Made by a program: the position numbers and the translations under genes
Notes under the pieces: generated by a model
The model's database searches: none
What the model was told of the DNA's origin: nothing
What the model saw: the letters and a program-made list of their open reading frames with translations, nothing else
In this document: positions 56,440 to 64,000 of the stretch, piece after piece
Layout of the letters: every line of letters begins with the position of its first letter
How positions within the stretch are numbered: the first letter of the stretch is position 1
Assembly (NCBI RefSeq): GCF_000620105.1
Contig: NZ_JHVK01000001.1
Span: 310,001 to 374,000, forward strand
Reading direction: 5' to 3'
From: Microvirgula aerodenitrificans DSM 15089
Lineage (GTDB): Bacteria > Pseudomonadota > Gammaproteobacteria > Burkholderiales > Aquaspirillaceae
Length of the DNA: 64,000 bases

Positions 56440-57712
56440 GCAAGTAAACGTGTACTACGAGGGCTGGGGTGAGCGATGGCTATGGGGCACGCTGATCTCC
56501 ACCACCGCCCTGACCGGTCGCCCCCAGATCGTGTTTGAGTACAGCAATGAGGCCAGGCAAAAAGGCCTGGAGCTGTCGTCCTACACCCTGCCGCTGGCGG
56601 GGCCCCCGCTGCGCCGGGGTTTCCCGTCCCACCAGTTGGGATTGCCAGGACCCGTCTATGACGCGTTGCCTGACGGCTGGGGCATGTTGTTGATGGACCG
56701 TTTGTTCCGGCGCCGTGGTCTTGCCACTGCGCGTATCGGCCCCCTGGAGCGACTGGCATACATTGGCAGCAATGCGATGGGCGCCATATCGTTCGAGCCA
56801 GTGGTGCCCGAGGGCCAGGGATCCCGAGTGCATCTCTTGCTCGATCGGCTTGCCGCCGAAGTGCAGGAAGTGCTCCGTGGTGACGGTGGAGAATTCCTGC
56901 AGAGACTGCTGCTGGTAGGGGGCTCGCCCCAAGGTGCCAGACCAAAGGCGCTGGTTTATCGCGATCCTCAAACCGGTGCATTTACCACTGCCGTGACGCC
57001 GGGCTTCGAAGCCTGGCTGGTCAAGTTCCCGGCCAAAGACGAGCATGCAGAAGTGTGCACTATCGAAATGGTCTATGCCGCGTGTTTGCGCATGTGCGGT
57101 ATCCAGACCCCGGACACGCAGTATTTCAGTCTGCCCGATGGACTGGCGGCGTTCGCCAGCAAACGCTTTGATCGTCAGGACGGTCAGCGCATTCCCATGC
57201 AAAGCCTCGCCGCTTTTACCGGGGGCGACTACAAGAGCCCCGGGGTCCTGGACTACGTCAACTTCTTGCGCGCGACCCAGATGTGCACCAACGACGTGCG
57301 AGAGAAGGCATTCGCCTTCGAGCGTGCCGTCTTCAATGTGGCGTTCAACAACCGGGACGACCACCCCAAGAACTTCGCCTACCTTATGTCGCCAACTGGC
57401 GAGTGGAAGCTGGCGCCGGCTTACGACGTGACCTTCTGCGAGGGGCCCGGCGGGTATCACCAGATGGACGTGATGGGGGAGGCACTGGAGATTGATCGCA
57501 CCGCGATGCTCCGACTGGCCGAGGAGGCCGAGGTTTCCGAGGAGACAGCCGGCCGCATCGTTGACCGCATCTGCGACGTGGCCAGCCAGTTTGCCGTCAT
57601 CGCCGACAAGCAGTATCCGCAGCTCATCACCCACGACACCCTGCACATGATCCAGAGCCGCATCGACCAGAATGTTGATCTGCTGCGTCAGGGGGCTCGG
57701 GCGGGGGGCTGA
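56432..57712 (+). CDS. HipA-family toxin kinase
   Basis: A 426-residue serine/threonine kinase-fold toxin. The ATG at 56432 follows AGGAGG. Family landmarks: G-L-P-G-P-V-Y-D-A-L-P-D-G-W-G, the P-loop-like G-G-S-P-Q-G-A-R-P-K (from G163), and the catalytic N307-R-D309-D-H-P-K-N with a final D-V-T-F motif (A-P-A-Y-D-V-T). E. coli HipA phosphorylates glutamyl-tRNA synthetase and causes persistence. All key residues are intact, so the toxin looks active. Confidence 0.92.
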   Translation: MLEQVNVYYEGWGERWLWGTLISTTALTGRPQIVFEYSNEARQKGLELSSYTLPLAGPPLRRGFPSHQLGLPGPVYDALPDGWGMLLMDRLFRRRGLATARIGPLERLAYIGSNAMGAISFEPVVPEGQGSRVHLLLDRLAAEVQEVLRGDGGEFLQRLLLVGGSPQGARPKALVYRDPQTGAFTTAVTPGFEAWLVKFPAKDEHAEVCTIEMVYAACLRMCGIQTPDTQYFSLPDGLAAFASKRFDRQDGQRIPMQSLAAFTGGDYKSPGVLDYVNFLRATQMCTNDVREKAFAFERAVFNVAFNNRDDHPKNFAYLMSPTGEWKLAPAYDVTFCEGPGGYHQMDVMGEALEIDRTAMLRLAEEAEVSEETAGRIVDRICDVASQFAVIADKQYPQLITHDTLHMIQSRIDQNVDLLRQGARAGG

Positions 57713-57841
57713 GGTGATTATCGTCTTCGGCACGGTGCCTGCCGGGTGGTGGCAAAGGATTTGCAGGTGCAATCGGCTTGCGGAGGTGGCTGTGGCGGCA
57801 TGAGCCGACCTCCATCAATAGCGGTCGACCGTAGAAACAAA

Positions 57842-57868
57842 GAAACCCCTGAAAATTCAGGGGTTTCA
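57842..57868 (+). terminator. Terminator downstream of hipA
   Basis: GAAACCCCTGA (57842-57852) pairs with TCAGGGGTTTC (57857-57867) around AAAT; the stem ends in TTTC, and it has A-runs on the other side. It lies 130 bases after hipA and just left of the first island-type direct repeat. Confidence 0.8.
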
Positions 57869-57912
57869 TCGTTGTTCACGATAGTGGCCAAAGGCTGAAA
57901 ACTATCGCCGGA

Positions 57913-58048
57913 TCACTCCCACTCAGTTATCAATAATTAGAAAAAATCATTGTAAAACAACATGCTACAAATTTACTTCTATCTGGTGCCATTAAAAATA
58001 CCATGCTAAGAAGAAGCACATGAGAGTAAGAGCAGCATCGTAACGGAC
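57913..58048. repeat. Left copy of a 136-bp direct repeat with attachment-like core
   Basis: It starts with TCACTCCCACT (57913-57923), whose complement reads (G)AGTGGGAGTGA, the codons for the conserved E-W-E-stop end of guaA, a known integration site of islands. Seventy-four bases after the core start is a 62-base arm (57987-58048), nearly identical to the right copy, beginning with 20 identical bases. A short hairpin (CGATAGT/ACTATCG at 57879-57907) lies on the outer side. It marks a likely island boundary. Confidence 0.7.
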
Positions 58049-58473
58049 CATCGTGCCTTATGGAGCCCAGTCTCACAATTTCGCCACCGACGGGAACTCG
58101 CATGACCCGAATGTCCAGACCAGGCTGGGTGCGGTCGTTCGTCGTTGATGCCTCGAGCGGCGGCTCTGACCGGCACCAGTCATTGATCTCGACGGCGCCG
58201 ACCAGTCGTTATGCACGCATCACCGATCATTCAGGGGCGGATGACAGGTTGGCGATACGTGGACGGCTGCACTCGGCGGAGCTGACTTGCTCAGTTCGAT
58301 GCACTGCGGACGCCCGCGGCTAGGAAAACTGGCCGTCGGTCAAGCCAGGTACTGTTGACGTACCGAAATCTCTTCTAATCTGTCGACCGCTAGCAGTTTT
58401 CAGGGATTTGGCTGGCCCCTGACGTTTAGGGCGCTGGTGAGAACGACAGTTGATTCATAGGTGAGGATAAGAC
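58049..58473. other. Leader region of the STAND-nuclease gene
   Basis: Part of a 761-base gap between hipA and the large gene (with the terminator and repeat above). Bases 58060-58340 are moderately GC-rich, with small reading frames that show no family features, probably old coding debris. The last 130 bases should contain the promoter of the downstream gene. GAGGA at 58463-58467 is its ribosome site. Confidence 0.5.
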
Positions 58474-61400
58474 GTGAGCAACAAGAATGCCAAAGCGCCG
58501 AGAACGACGAAGGCCGGCTCCGGCAGTCATTCGATGACCGGCTATGAGTATCAGATCGACGTCTCCGTCTGGTTGGCGCTCGACCTGGTGCTTTCTAGTG
58601 AGTTCGCCAAGGAGGTGGTCCTTGAGCCGGCCACTGAGGAGGATATCGAAGCAGATCTTGCCGAAGACGAGCCTGGGCGTGTGGTGACGACCGCTAAGGT
58701 CGAACAGTACCGACTGATTGTTCAGGCAAAGCTCCGCAGCGGCGACGCTTGGTCTGTCGCAGGGGTGAAAGGGCTGCTCGAGCACGGAACAAGCCGTCCT
58801 TCCGCTGCGAGCCGGTTGGCAGATCCCCGGAATCGATACCTACTGGTTACCTCCGCCGCTGTGAATGGAGGGGCCCGGGGCTTGCAGGTTCGCAGCGCGG
58901 GGCTTTGGCCAAAGGCCGCCGATATGGCCGTCTCCATTCAGAATGCGATCCCCGCGGGTTCAGCGGGGCGGGTGGCGATCGTCGGGAACCAGGATTTCGA
59001 GCGGCTCGAGCGGGACATCAAGGCCTTGCTCTCGGAGAAGCTACGCGTGCCGAACGCGAAATTGGAAGAGTGCCGGCGAAAGCTGCGGGACGAAGCCCGG
59101 GCCCGCATGGGTGGGGCCGGTGGCGGCCGCTGGACGCGCGCGGAGCTCGAGCAAATCATCCGCGCTCACGACGGCTACATCGCCAGCTCTCCTGAGCTCG
59201 AGCACTACATAAAGCCAATCAACTGGGGAGAGATCAAGGCGGCAATGCTCGAGCGCAATGCGGCATTGATCACTGGCCAGTCGGGCACCGGAAAAACGAT
59301 GGCCACGCTGAAGCTCTACGACGAGCTTCGCAAGGAAATTCCGGGGCTCACACGGGTTCCCATCAAATTCGGACCCGAACAAATACGGGACGACAGGACG
59401 CCACAGCCGGTTTTGTATGACATCGAGGACCCGTGGGGGCGCTACGACTTCGATCCAAGAAGTCGCCCTTGGAACGATCAGCTCGCCCAGCACTTCGCGC
59501 ATGCCCGGCCCGATCGGCTGGTCGTTGCGACCTCGCGTTTGGACGTCGCCAGAAGCTCCGGCGCGCTACACACGGTCAAGCGTTGGGAAGTGAGCCTTGA
59601 GGCTGAGCATTACGGCGTGCGCGAGCGTCAACACCTCTACCGTACCCGCATCGGCAATTTGCCCCGCAACGTCCAAACGCTGGCTAAGGAAAACGAGGCG
59701 GTCGTGCTGGCTGAGCTTGCAACGCCGCTCGAAATTCAGAAATTCTTCGACGTGATGGCCACGCCTGCGGACAGGAAAAAGCGCTCAGACTCCCAGTTCA
59801 TAAGCGACGCTATTCAGCGCGCCCATCAGGACTCCATTGAACGTACGGTGGTGGACCAGATTGAGGAGCGCAACGATGTACGCGCCGCGGCGGTGCTGTG
59901 GGGGCTGCTGAAGGCCAATGACAAGGTGGCGTTACAGCTGTTGCGCCAGGTCGACGGTGTACTTGCCGACGCGCACGAAGCCTTTGAGAAGGGGACGATG
60001 CTGCTGGTCAACTTCTTCGTAGCTGCGCGGAACCTGCGCCAGTCCGACGGCACGGTGTCCTACTACCATCCGCGGGTTGAGGCCGGGATTGAACAGGCGC
60101 TGAAGCGGGCCGAAAATGTTACGGTCAAGTCGTTGCGGCTTCTCGTTGAGACGCTCTCTTCCTCAAATGGGCCAGACGAATCGTGGGGCATTGCCGCCTC
60201 CGCCAGGTTGCTCTACGCGCTGGATAGGACGCCAGAACTGCGGCCAAAGCCCTCGGCTGAGGTTCAGGCAAAGATTGACGCGTGGTTGGTCGGCGCGGTC
60301 TGCGAGGGTGGCAAGGAGTTCGAGCGAAACCTCCGGCTTGCTGAGTCCGTCGGATCCAGTGCCTGCAATGTCGCGGAGGTGGCACGCTTCCTCCTGCACC
60401 GGGCTGACCTGAGTTTCGGGTGGCTCATTGTTTGGGGAGAACCCACCCACCCTGAGGCCTGGTATGAACGCATGCGGGTAGACGCATCGGTCAGGATGGT
60501 GGTTGAGACGTTCATCCGTGACGTGCTGCCCCATAGCCGTGATGACTTCAGCGCTGACTTCGTGGCGGCCATCGAGCGCCTGGTTCCGAGTTTGACACCC
60601 GCGTTCCTTGATGCAGCCTCTACGGCGGTGTACTTTGGGTACATCAGCTCGGAGGACGCCATTTCGACGGGCGCGCTGAGGGATCTTCAAGGCTTTGAGG
60701 CAATCGTCGACCTGGCAGTGGCAGAGCTCACCCCGAGCGAGGAAAAGCTACGGCGGGCGGCGGAGTTTTCGCTCGGTCTTAAGAACGAGGAGTTCAGCGA
60801 GGACTACGCCCAGCATTGCTCTGAGGATGACAGCGGCTGGACCGCCGGCGAGTTTCTTTCTAGCTACATCGACAAGGTGCGTGCAACGTCCGGGTATCAG
60901 CTACTGCTTGAGCACCGCCACCGCGATCGACTGCTTCCGCTCTGGCTGAATCGCCTTGGTGGGGACGCGCCGGTGCCGGCCGACGAGCTGAGGGGCGTTT
61001 ATCAGGTTACGCGCCACAGAGCCGGCGAGGCCACACTTTGGTTCGTCTTGACCAAGCATTGGCTGCCGGAGGTCAAACAGGATCTTGTGGATCTGGTGTT
61101 GGCAGGCCATAAAGACCCCGGTGTTCGGATCAGCGCACTGACTTGCTTGGTTGAAAACGCGGCCGATCGCTTTTCTGGCGTGATTGCCCAGCTCGTCCGG
61201 GAGGGCAAAGAGGCCCGATTGGTCGAGATTGCGGTGGAACTTGGCGACCTGCGCGACCGGCGCGATGTCTTCGAGAAGCATCACAAGGAGAGCGCAACGC
61301 CCTGGACTGCTCCATCGCTCTTGAGCCCGTTCGACGAAGTCAGCGAGGCTGCCTATGTGTTAGAGAAGAAGCAGGTACCTGTTCTCTCCACCGAAGCGCA

Positions 61401-62451
61401 GTCTTTGGTCGGTCGAATCAGCTCGTCCAGCGAGGATGTGCGAGTTTTTCGAATGAAGCTAGATGCGTACGTTCCCGTTGGCTCTGCGGAAGACGCCCGG
61501 TGGCTCCTGGCGTATTCTGATGACGAAAAGGCCGCAGAGCTCGCGATTGACTTCGCCATTCGCCACGGCATGACTGAGGATGTTCAGGCTGGCCTAACCC
61601 ATCGGTTCGCAGATGTCGTCGCGCCGGCATTGACTGCTGTGGCGACGCCACTGCCGGCTCCGCTGCCGCCGTCGATTCTTGCTCTTGCCGAGAACAAGGG
61701 CAGCCGCGTTTGTCGAACGCTGGTTGCCCTGCTCGACGCGAAGCCGCATCCGGATCATCACACTACGCTTTTGCGGCTTTCCAAGAACGAGTGGTCCACT
61801 CGATCAGCCTACTACGGCGAGGAGGAGAACCTCCCGATTGCGCAGGCCGCTGTTGATGCGCTGGGCAAGCTGGGCGCACTCGACCCAGCGACTGCCGATG
61901 AGTTGTACAGCCTGGCCATCGACACCCGCGACTCGGATCTTCGCTACGCCATCTTCGTCTTGCTCGTTAAGCAGGCGGAGGAGCGCTTCCAAGAGGCACT
62001 GCTGGACATTGCGCTTAGTCCTGGCGACAAGTGGATTCGGCAGTTGGCAGCACGTGCTTTGGCAGCCGCGCACGAGCACGTCGCGCCGTCGGTCCTGCAG
62101 CGCATCACGCCGAAGGTCCTGACGGGCAAGATTCCGCGCGTAGTGTCGAGGCTGCTGCTGTTGCTGGCGCGCGCTGGGGACAAGGATGCAATGCTCAAGG
62201 CCGCCGAGATGCTCTCAACCAGTTCGAGCCGGCGCGTGCTGTTGCTCCTCGCTATCTGGGTGCTTCGGGGGCGGGACCAGCAGTTGGCAGAACGCGTTGG
62301 ACGGATGCTGCCCCCCGGCAGTGTGGGAGTTTCCTGGGCGTTGGCCGGGAGCGAGGGCAAGCTGCGCGATACCGCGCTGGATGACCTGGGCGACCCGGCT
62401 TGCGTCGACCAGGTGCTCCAGTTCATGCAGCCCAAGAACAGGGAAAAGTGA
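58474..62451 (+). CDS. Avs-like protein: PD-(D/E)xK nuclease + STAND NTPase + solenoid
   Basis: A single 1,325-residue protein from a GTG start behind GAGGA. N-terminal region (about 20-190): G-Y-E-Y-Q (Y26, Q27), E51, D57 and Q84-A-K86, the pattern of Cap4/Mrr-like PD-(D/E)xK DNases. Middle: Walker A G268-Q-S-G-T-G-K-T275, then Y315-D-I-E-D-P-W-G (like the D-D-P-F-G Walker B of nSTAND3) and V-V-A-T-S-R355. The remaining 900 residues look like helical repeats, with HEAT-like turns at D881-P-G-V-R and D1185-K-W-I-R. Proteins of this build sense phage proteins and cut DNA. No partner gene is needed or seen. It lies alone between two att-like repeats. The family label is inference. Confidence 0.75.
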   Translation: MSNKNAKAPRTTKAGSGSHSMTGYEYQIDVSVWLALDLVLSSEFAKEVVLEPATEEDIEADLAEDEPGRVVTTAKVEQYRLIVQAKLRSGDAWSVAGVKGLLEHGTSRPSAASRLADPRNRYLLVTSAAVNGGARGLQVRSAGLWPKAADMAVSIQNAIPAGSAGRVAIVGNQDFERLERDIKALLSEKLRVPNAKLEECRRKLRDEARARMGGAGGGRWTRAELEQIIRAHDGYIASSPELEHYIKPINWGEIKAAMLERNAALITGQSGTGKTMATLKLYDELRKEIPGLTRVPIKFGPEQIRDDRTPQPVLYDIEDPWGRYDFDPRSRPWNDQLAQHFAHARPDRLVVATSRLDVARSSGALHTVKRWEVSLEAEHYGVRERQHLYRTRIGNLPRNVQTLAKENEAVVLAELATPLEIQKFFDVMATPADRKKRSDSQFISDAIQRAHQDSIERTVVDQIEERNDVRAAAVLWGLLKANDKVALQLLRQVDGVLADAHEAFEKGTMLLVNFFVAARNLRQSDGTVSYYHPRVEAGIEQALKRAENVTVKSLRLLVETLSSSNGPDESWGIAASARLLYALDRTPELRPKPSAEVQAKIDAWLVGAVCEGGKEFERNLRLAESVGSSACNVAEVARFLLHRADLSFGWLIVWGEPTHPEAWYERMRVDASVRMVVETFIRDVLPHSRDDFSADFVAAIERLVPSLTPAFLDAASTAVYFGYISSEDAISTGALRDLQGFEAIVDLAVAELTPSEEKLRRAAEFSLGLKNEEFSEDYAQHCSEDDSGWTAGEFLSSYIDKVRATSGYQLLLEHRHRDRLLPLWLNRLGGDAPVPADELRGVYQVTRHRAGEATLWFVLTKHWLPEVKQDLVDLVLAGHKDPGVRISALTCLVENAADRFSGVIAQLVREGKEARLVEIAVELGDLRDRRDVFEKHHKESATPWTAPSLLSPFDEVSEAAYVLEKKQVPVLSTEAQSLVGRISSSSEDVRVFRMKLDAYVPVGSAEDARWLLAYSDDEKAAELAIDFAIRHGMTEDVQAGLTHRFADVVAPALTAVATPLPAPLPPSILALAENKGSRVCRTLVALLDAKPHPDHHTTLLRLSKNEWSTRSAYYGEEENLPIAQAAVDALGKLGALDPATADELYSLAIDTRDSDLRYAIFVLLVKQAEERFQEALLDIALSPGDKWIRQLAARALAAAHEHVAPSVLQRITPKVLTGKIPRVVSRLLLLLARAGDKDAMLKAAEMLSTSSSRRVLLLLAIWVLRGRDQQLAERVGRMLPPGSVGVSWALAGSEGKLRDTALDDLGDPACVDQVLQFMQPKNREK

Positions 62452-62939
62452 CAGTGGGACTCAGGGTAAATCGCTCCAGGGGTCAGCAGACACCTTAGAG
62501 CTCCACACCGCGGACTGAGAGGGAATGCGACGGTTCGAGCCGGCTATCCGTGGTCACCAGTGCGGCGCTGACGGCCGTGAGCGTCGCCTTCAGTCGATGC
62601 ACTGCCGACAGGTCGCGTTCGCGCTCGCCCCTGTTTACGATTGTCAGCGACCGCTTGATGGCCGTCAGCGTGAGTTCGTTCCGCGACAGCGACAGATCAC
62701 ATCCGCTGCAGAACAGCCAGTGCCTTTCCACTGAAAGAACGGCAGGGCGTGGCGCAAATTGCCCCCAATTCGTAGGCTTCGGACTAATACCATACCAGTT
62801 GATGCATACGCCCTTGGTATTGGCGCCACCTTACCTGTGACACCTGACTCGATTCCATAAAAAATGCCATTGATAACGCAATAAGCATCATCAATGGCAC
62901 GATAGATATCAATTAAAATCAAATACTTAGAAAACAGCC
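62452..62939. other. Region after the STAND-nuclease gene, no gene recognised
   Basis: Together with the repeat and IS remnant this fills the 831-base gap to the next gene. Bases 62520-62740 are GC-rich and open in several frames, but no conserved motif was seen. From about 62840 the sequence turns AT-rich, as expected for an island border. It contains the inverted repeat listed next. Confidence 0.5.
62865..62899. repeat. Inverted repeat next to the right attachment-like core
   Basis: TGCCATTGAT (62865-62874) and ATCAATGGCA (62890-62899) are perfect 10-base inverted repeats with 15 bases between them, 40 bases left of the core at 62940. It could be a recombinase arm or excisionase site, or the terminator of the nuclease gene (no T-run). 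Confidence 0.5.
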
Positions 62940-63075
62940 TCACTCCCACTTAATGATAAATAAACAGTAACAACCCTTATACAACAACAGGTTACAAACA
63001 ATCCACTATCAAATGCCATTAAAAATACCATGCAAAGAAAAAGCACATCAGAGCATGAGCAGCATCGTAGCGGAC
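62940..63075. repeat. Right copy of the 136-bp direct repeat
   Basis: The core TCACTCCCACT is at 62940-62950, and the arm TGCCATTAAAAATACCATGC starts at 63014, again 74 bases from the core start. Core-to-core distance is 5,027 bases. In the 62-base arm (63014-63075) about 56 of 62 bases match the left copy. Same orientation as the left copy, so recombination between them would excise the nuclease gene as a circle. Confidence 0.7.
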
Positions 63076-63206
63076 TGTCAAAGAACCCCCGAGCTTTAAG
63101 GGCTGCGTTGTACTGTTTCCAGTTGATAGCTCGATAGCAGGGCTTGCGGGGCTGACTCATGCAGCAAGCCTACCGCTTGAAGGGCAACGATTTATGCAAC
63201 AACGCC
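63076..63206 (-). mobile_element. IS5-family insertion sequence remnant (left end and start of transposase)
   Basis: On the minus strand, GGCGTTGTTGCATAAATCG (63206-63188) is the type of terminal repeat seen in IS5-group elements. A reading frame from 63160 starts M-S-Q-P-R-K-P-C-Y-R and N-W-K-Q-Y-N-A-A-L-K-A-R-G, the N-terminus of IS5-type DDE transposases. After about 25 codons the homology stops at the edge of the direct repeat, so the rest of the element is lost. Confidence 0.7.
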
Positions 63207-63282
63207 TTTTTGATAAGGATCTAATTGCCAGCGTCCTATGCTATATTTGATTCAAATTGTAAAATAATGGAATAGGTGCAGC

Positions 63283-64000
63283 ATGAGTTTCTTCGATAAA
63301 TTCAGCGCGGACAAGTTGAAAGATGCGGCTGCAGCTGCCAAAAAGAAGCTTGATGACGCAGCAAGCGAAATTGCGGCCAAAGGCGCAGAGGCGGCAACCG
63401 CCGCGTCACAAATGGTCAAAGACTTCGATTATCAAGAAGCGCAAGCAACTGCTAAGCGGACTGCGTCAAACATTGCGGACCAGGCGGGTAATGCTACAAC
63501 AAAGGCTATCGATGCAGTCATGGAACATGACTATGCGGGCACTCGTGACTATCTTGCAGATCAGGCCGTCAAGGCGAGCTATGGCGTTGCGAACATGAAA
63601 GACAGTGCAGTCGATGCCGTACAGAATTTCGACCTGAACGAAACAACAGAAGCCGCTATAAAACTTTCCAAGCAATCAGTAAGCAAGCTCAACCGCATGT
63701 TCCGCGATACGCTAGAACTGGATAAGACCACGTTCGACATGGTCAACGACGTTAAAAAACGTCTACCTACCCCAGCGAGCTCCGTGGACGACATCTACGA
63801 GCAATGCCGCAAAGAATCAATTCGACGCGCGATCGCTGCTTTTATGCTAGGAGGCATCCTAGATGAAAAAAGTGCAGCTAAATATGGCAAGCTGACTGAC
63901 GACTACGATACCTATCGACACGAAAAACAGGGCACGTTTGGTGACTACTCCCACGCAAAGCCCTCTGATAAAACGCCGAACGACACGGTTTTCCAGAATG
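63283..64000 (+). CDS. Alanine-rich helical repeat protein, cut by window edge
   Basis: An ATG at 63283 (GGAATAGG upstream) opens a frame that runs to the window end: at least 239 residues. The N-terminal 40 residues are Lys/Ala-rich helix. Then similar units appear at V-K-D-F-D-Y, V-M-E-H-D-Y and V-Q-N-F-D-L, roughly 26-32 residues apart, followed by a more complex part with F-M-L-G-G-I-L. GC content is clearly lower than in the chromosome to the left, which suggests transfer. No family is recognised; the downstream context is needed. Confidence 0.75.
   Translation, partial: MSFFDKFSADKLKDAAAAAKKKLDDAASEIAAKGAEAATAASQMVKDFDYQEAQATAKRTASNIADQAGNATTKAIDAVMEHDYAGTRDYLADQAVKASYGVANMKDSAVDAVQNFDLNETTEAAIKLSKQSVSKLNRMFRDTLELDKTTFDMVNDVKKRLPTPASSVDDIYEQCRKESIRRAIAAFMLGGILDEKSAAKYGKLTDDYDTYRHEKQGTFGDYSHAKPSDKTPNDTVFQN

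Noticed and set aside
57879-57923. tRNA 3' end as island attachment site
   Set aside because: No T-loop or acceptor-like sequence; the core instead matches the end of guaA.
58060-58323. 88-codon frame left of the nuclease gene
   Set aside because: No Shine-Dalgarno, no motifs, Ser/Thr/Arg-rich composition of non-coding type.
62495-62731. 79-codon minus-strand frame after the nuclease gene
   Set aside because: Overlapped by equally long plus-strand frames, no start signal and no recognisable domain.

Overview
The window is a GC-rich bacterial chromosome segment, most likely from a betaproteobacterium of the Neisseriales/Chromobacteriaceae type. The inference rests on the EarP/EF-P pair (arginine-rhamnosylated EF-P, with Arg32 visible), the leuC-entericidin-leuD arrangement, and codon use. 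No rRNA, tRNA or CRISPR array was recognised.

Positions 1-9,200 are mostly housekeeping genes: the end of a LysR regulator, leuC and leuD with two tiny entericidin-type lipoprotein genes between them, a Bcp peroxiredoxin, earP-efp, a small HTH protein, a CorC/HlyC-type membrane protein and an Aer-like chemoreceptor. Positions 9,300-17,620 hold a full kdpFABCDE potassium-uptake cluster, preceded by an extra 30-codon membrane ORF and a KdpE-like tandem site. Next come pbpG, uvrB, a GNAT acetyltransferase, a D-lactate-dehydrogenase-like flavoprotein, dnaX-ybaB-(GFA)-recR, and a methylarginine module: DDAH, an APC permease and a divergent RocR-like sigma-54 activator, with a very good -24/-12 promoter in front of DDAH.

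Positions 30,400-57,700 are more accessory. They contain a broken autotransporter, an orphan TpsB transporter, and a sulfonate-use locus split over two strands (ssuCB; ssuD-amidohydrolase-ssuA plus a CysB/Cbl-type LysR). They also contain a LysR-linked operon (COG2085 reductase, damaged LigB/DODA dioxygenase, esterase, DoxX), a DEAD-box helicase, several LysR-regulated transporter, hydrolase and GST genes, an ABC-F ATPase, a MerR/DUF2938 pair with a textbook 19-bp-spacer promoter, and a hipBA module.

From about 57,900 to the right edge the sequence looks like a genomic island. Two 136-bp direct repeats begin with an 11-bp core that resembles the 3' end of guaA, a known island insertion site. 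They lie exactly 5,027 bp apart and bracket a single large gene of 1,325 codons. That protein combines an N-terminal PD-(D/E)xK (Cap4/Mrr-like) nuclease signature, a STAND-type NTPase and a long alpha-solenoid, the architecture of single-protein anti-phage sensors (Avs-like). To the right are an IS5-family remnant and the start of a lower-GC, alanine-rich repeat protein that runs off the window. This island is the most likely place for an undescribed system.
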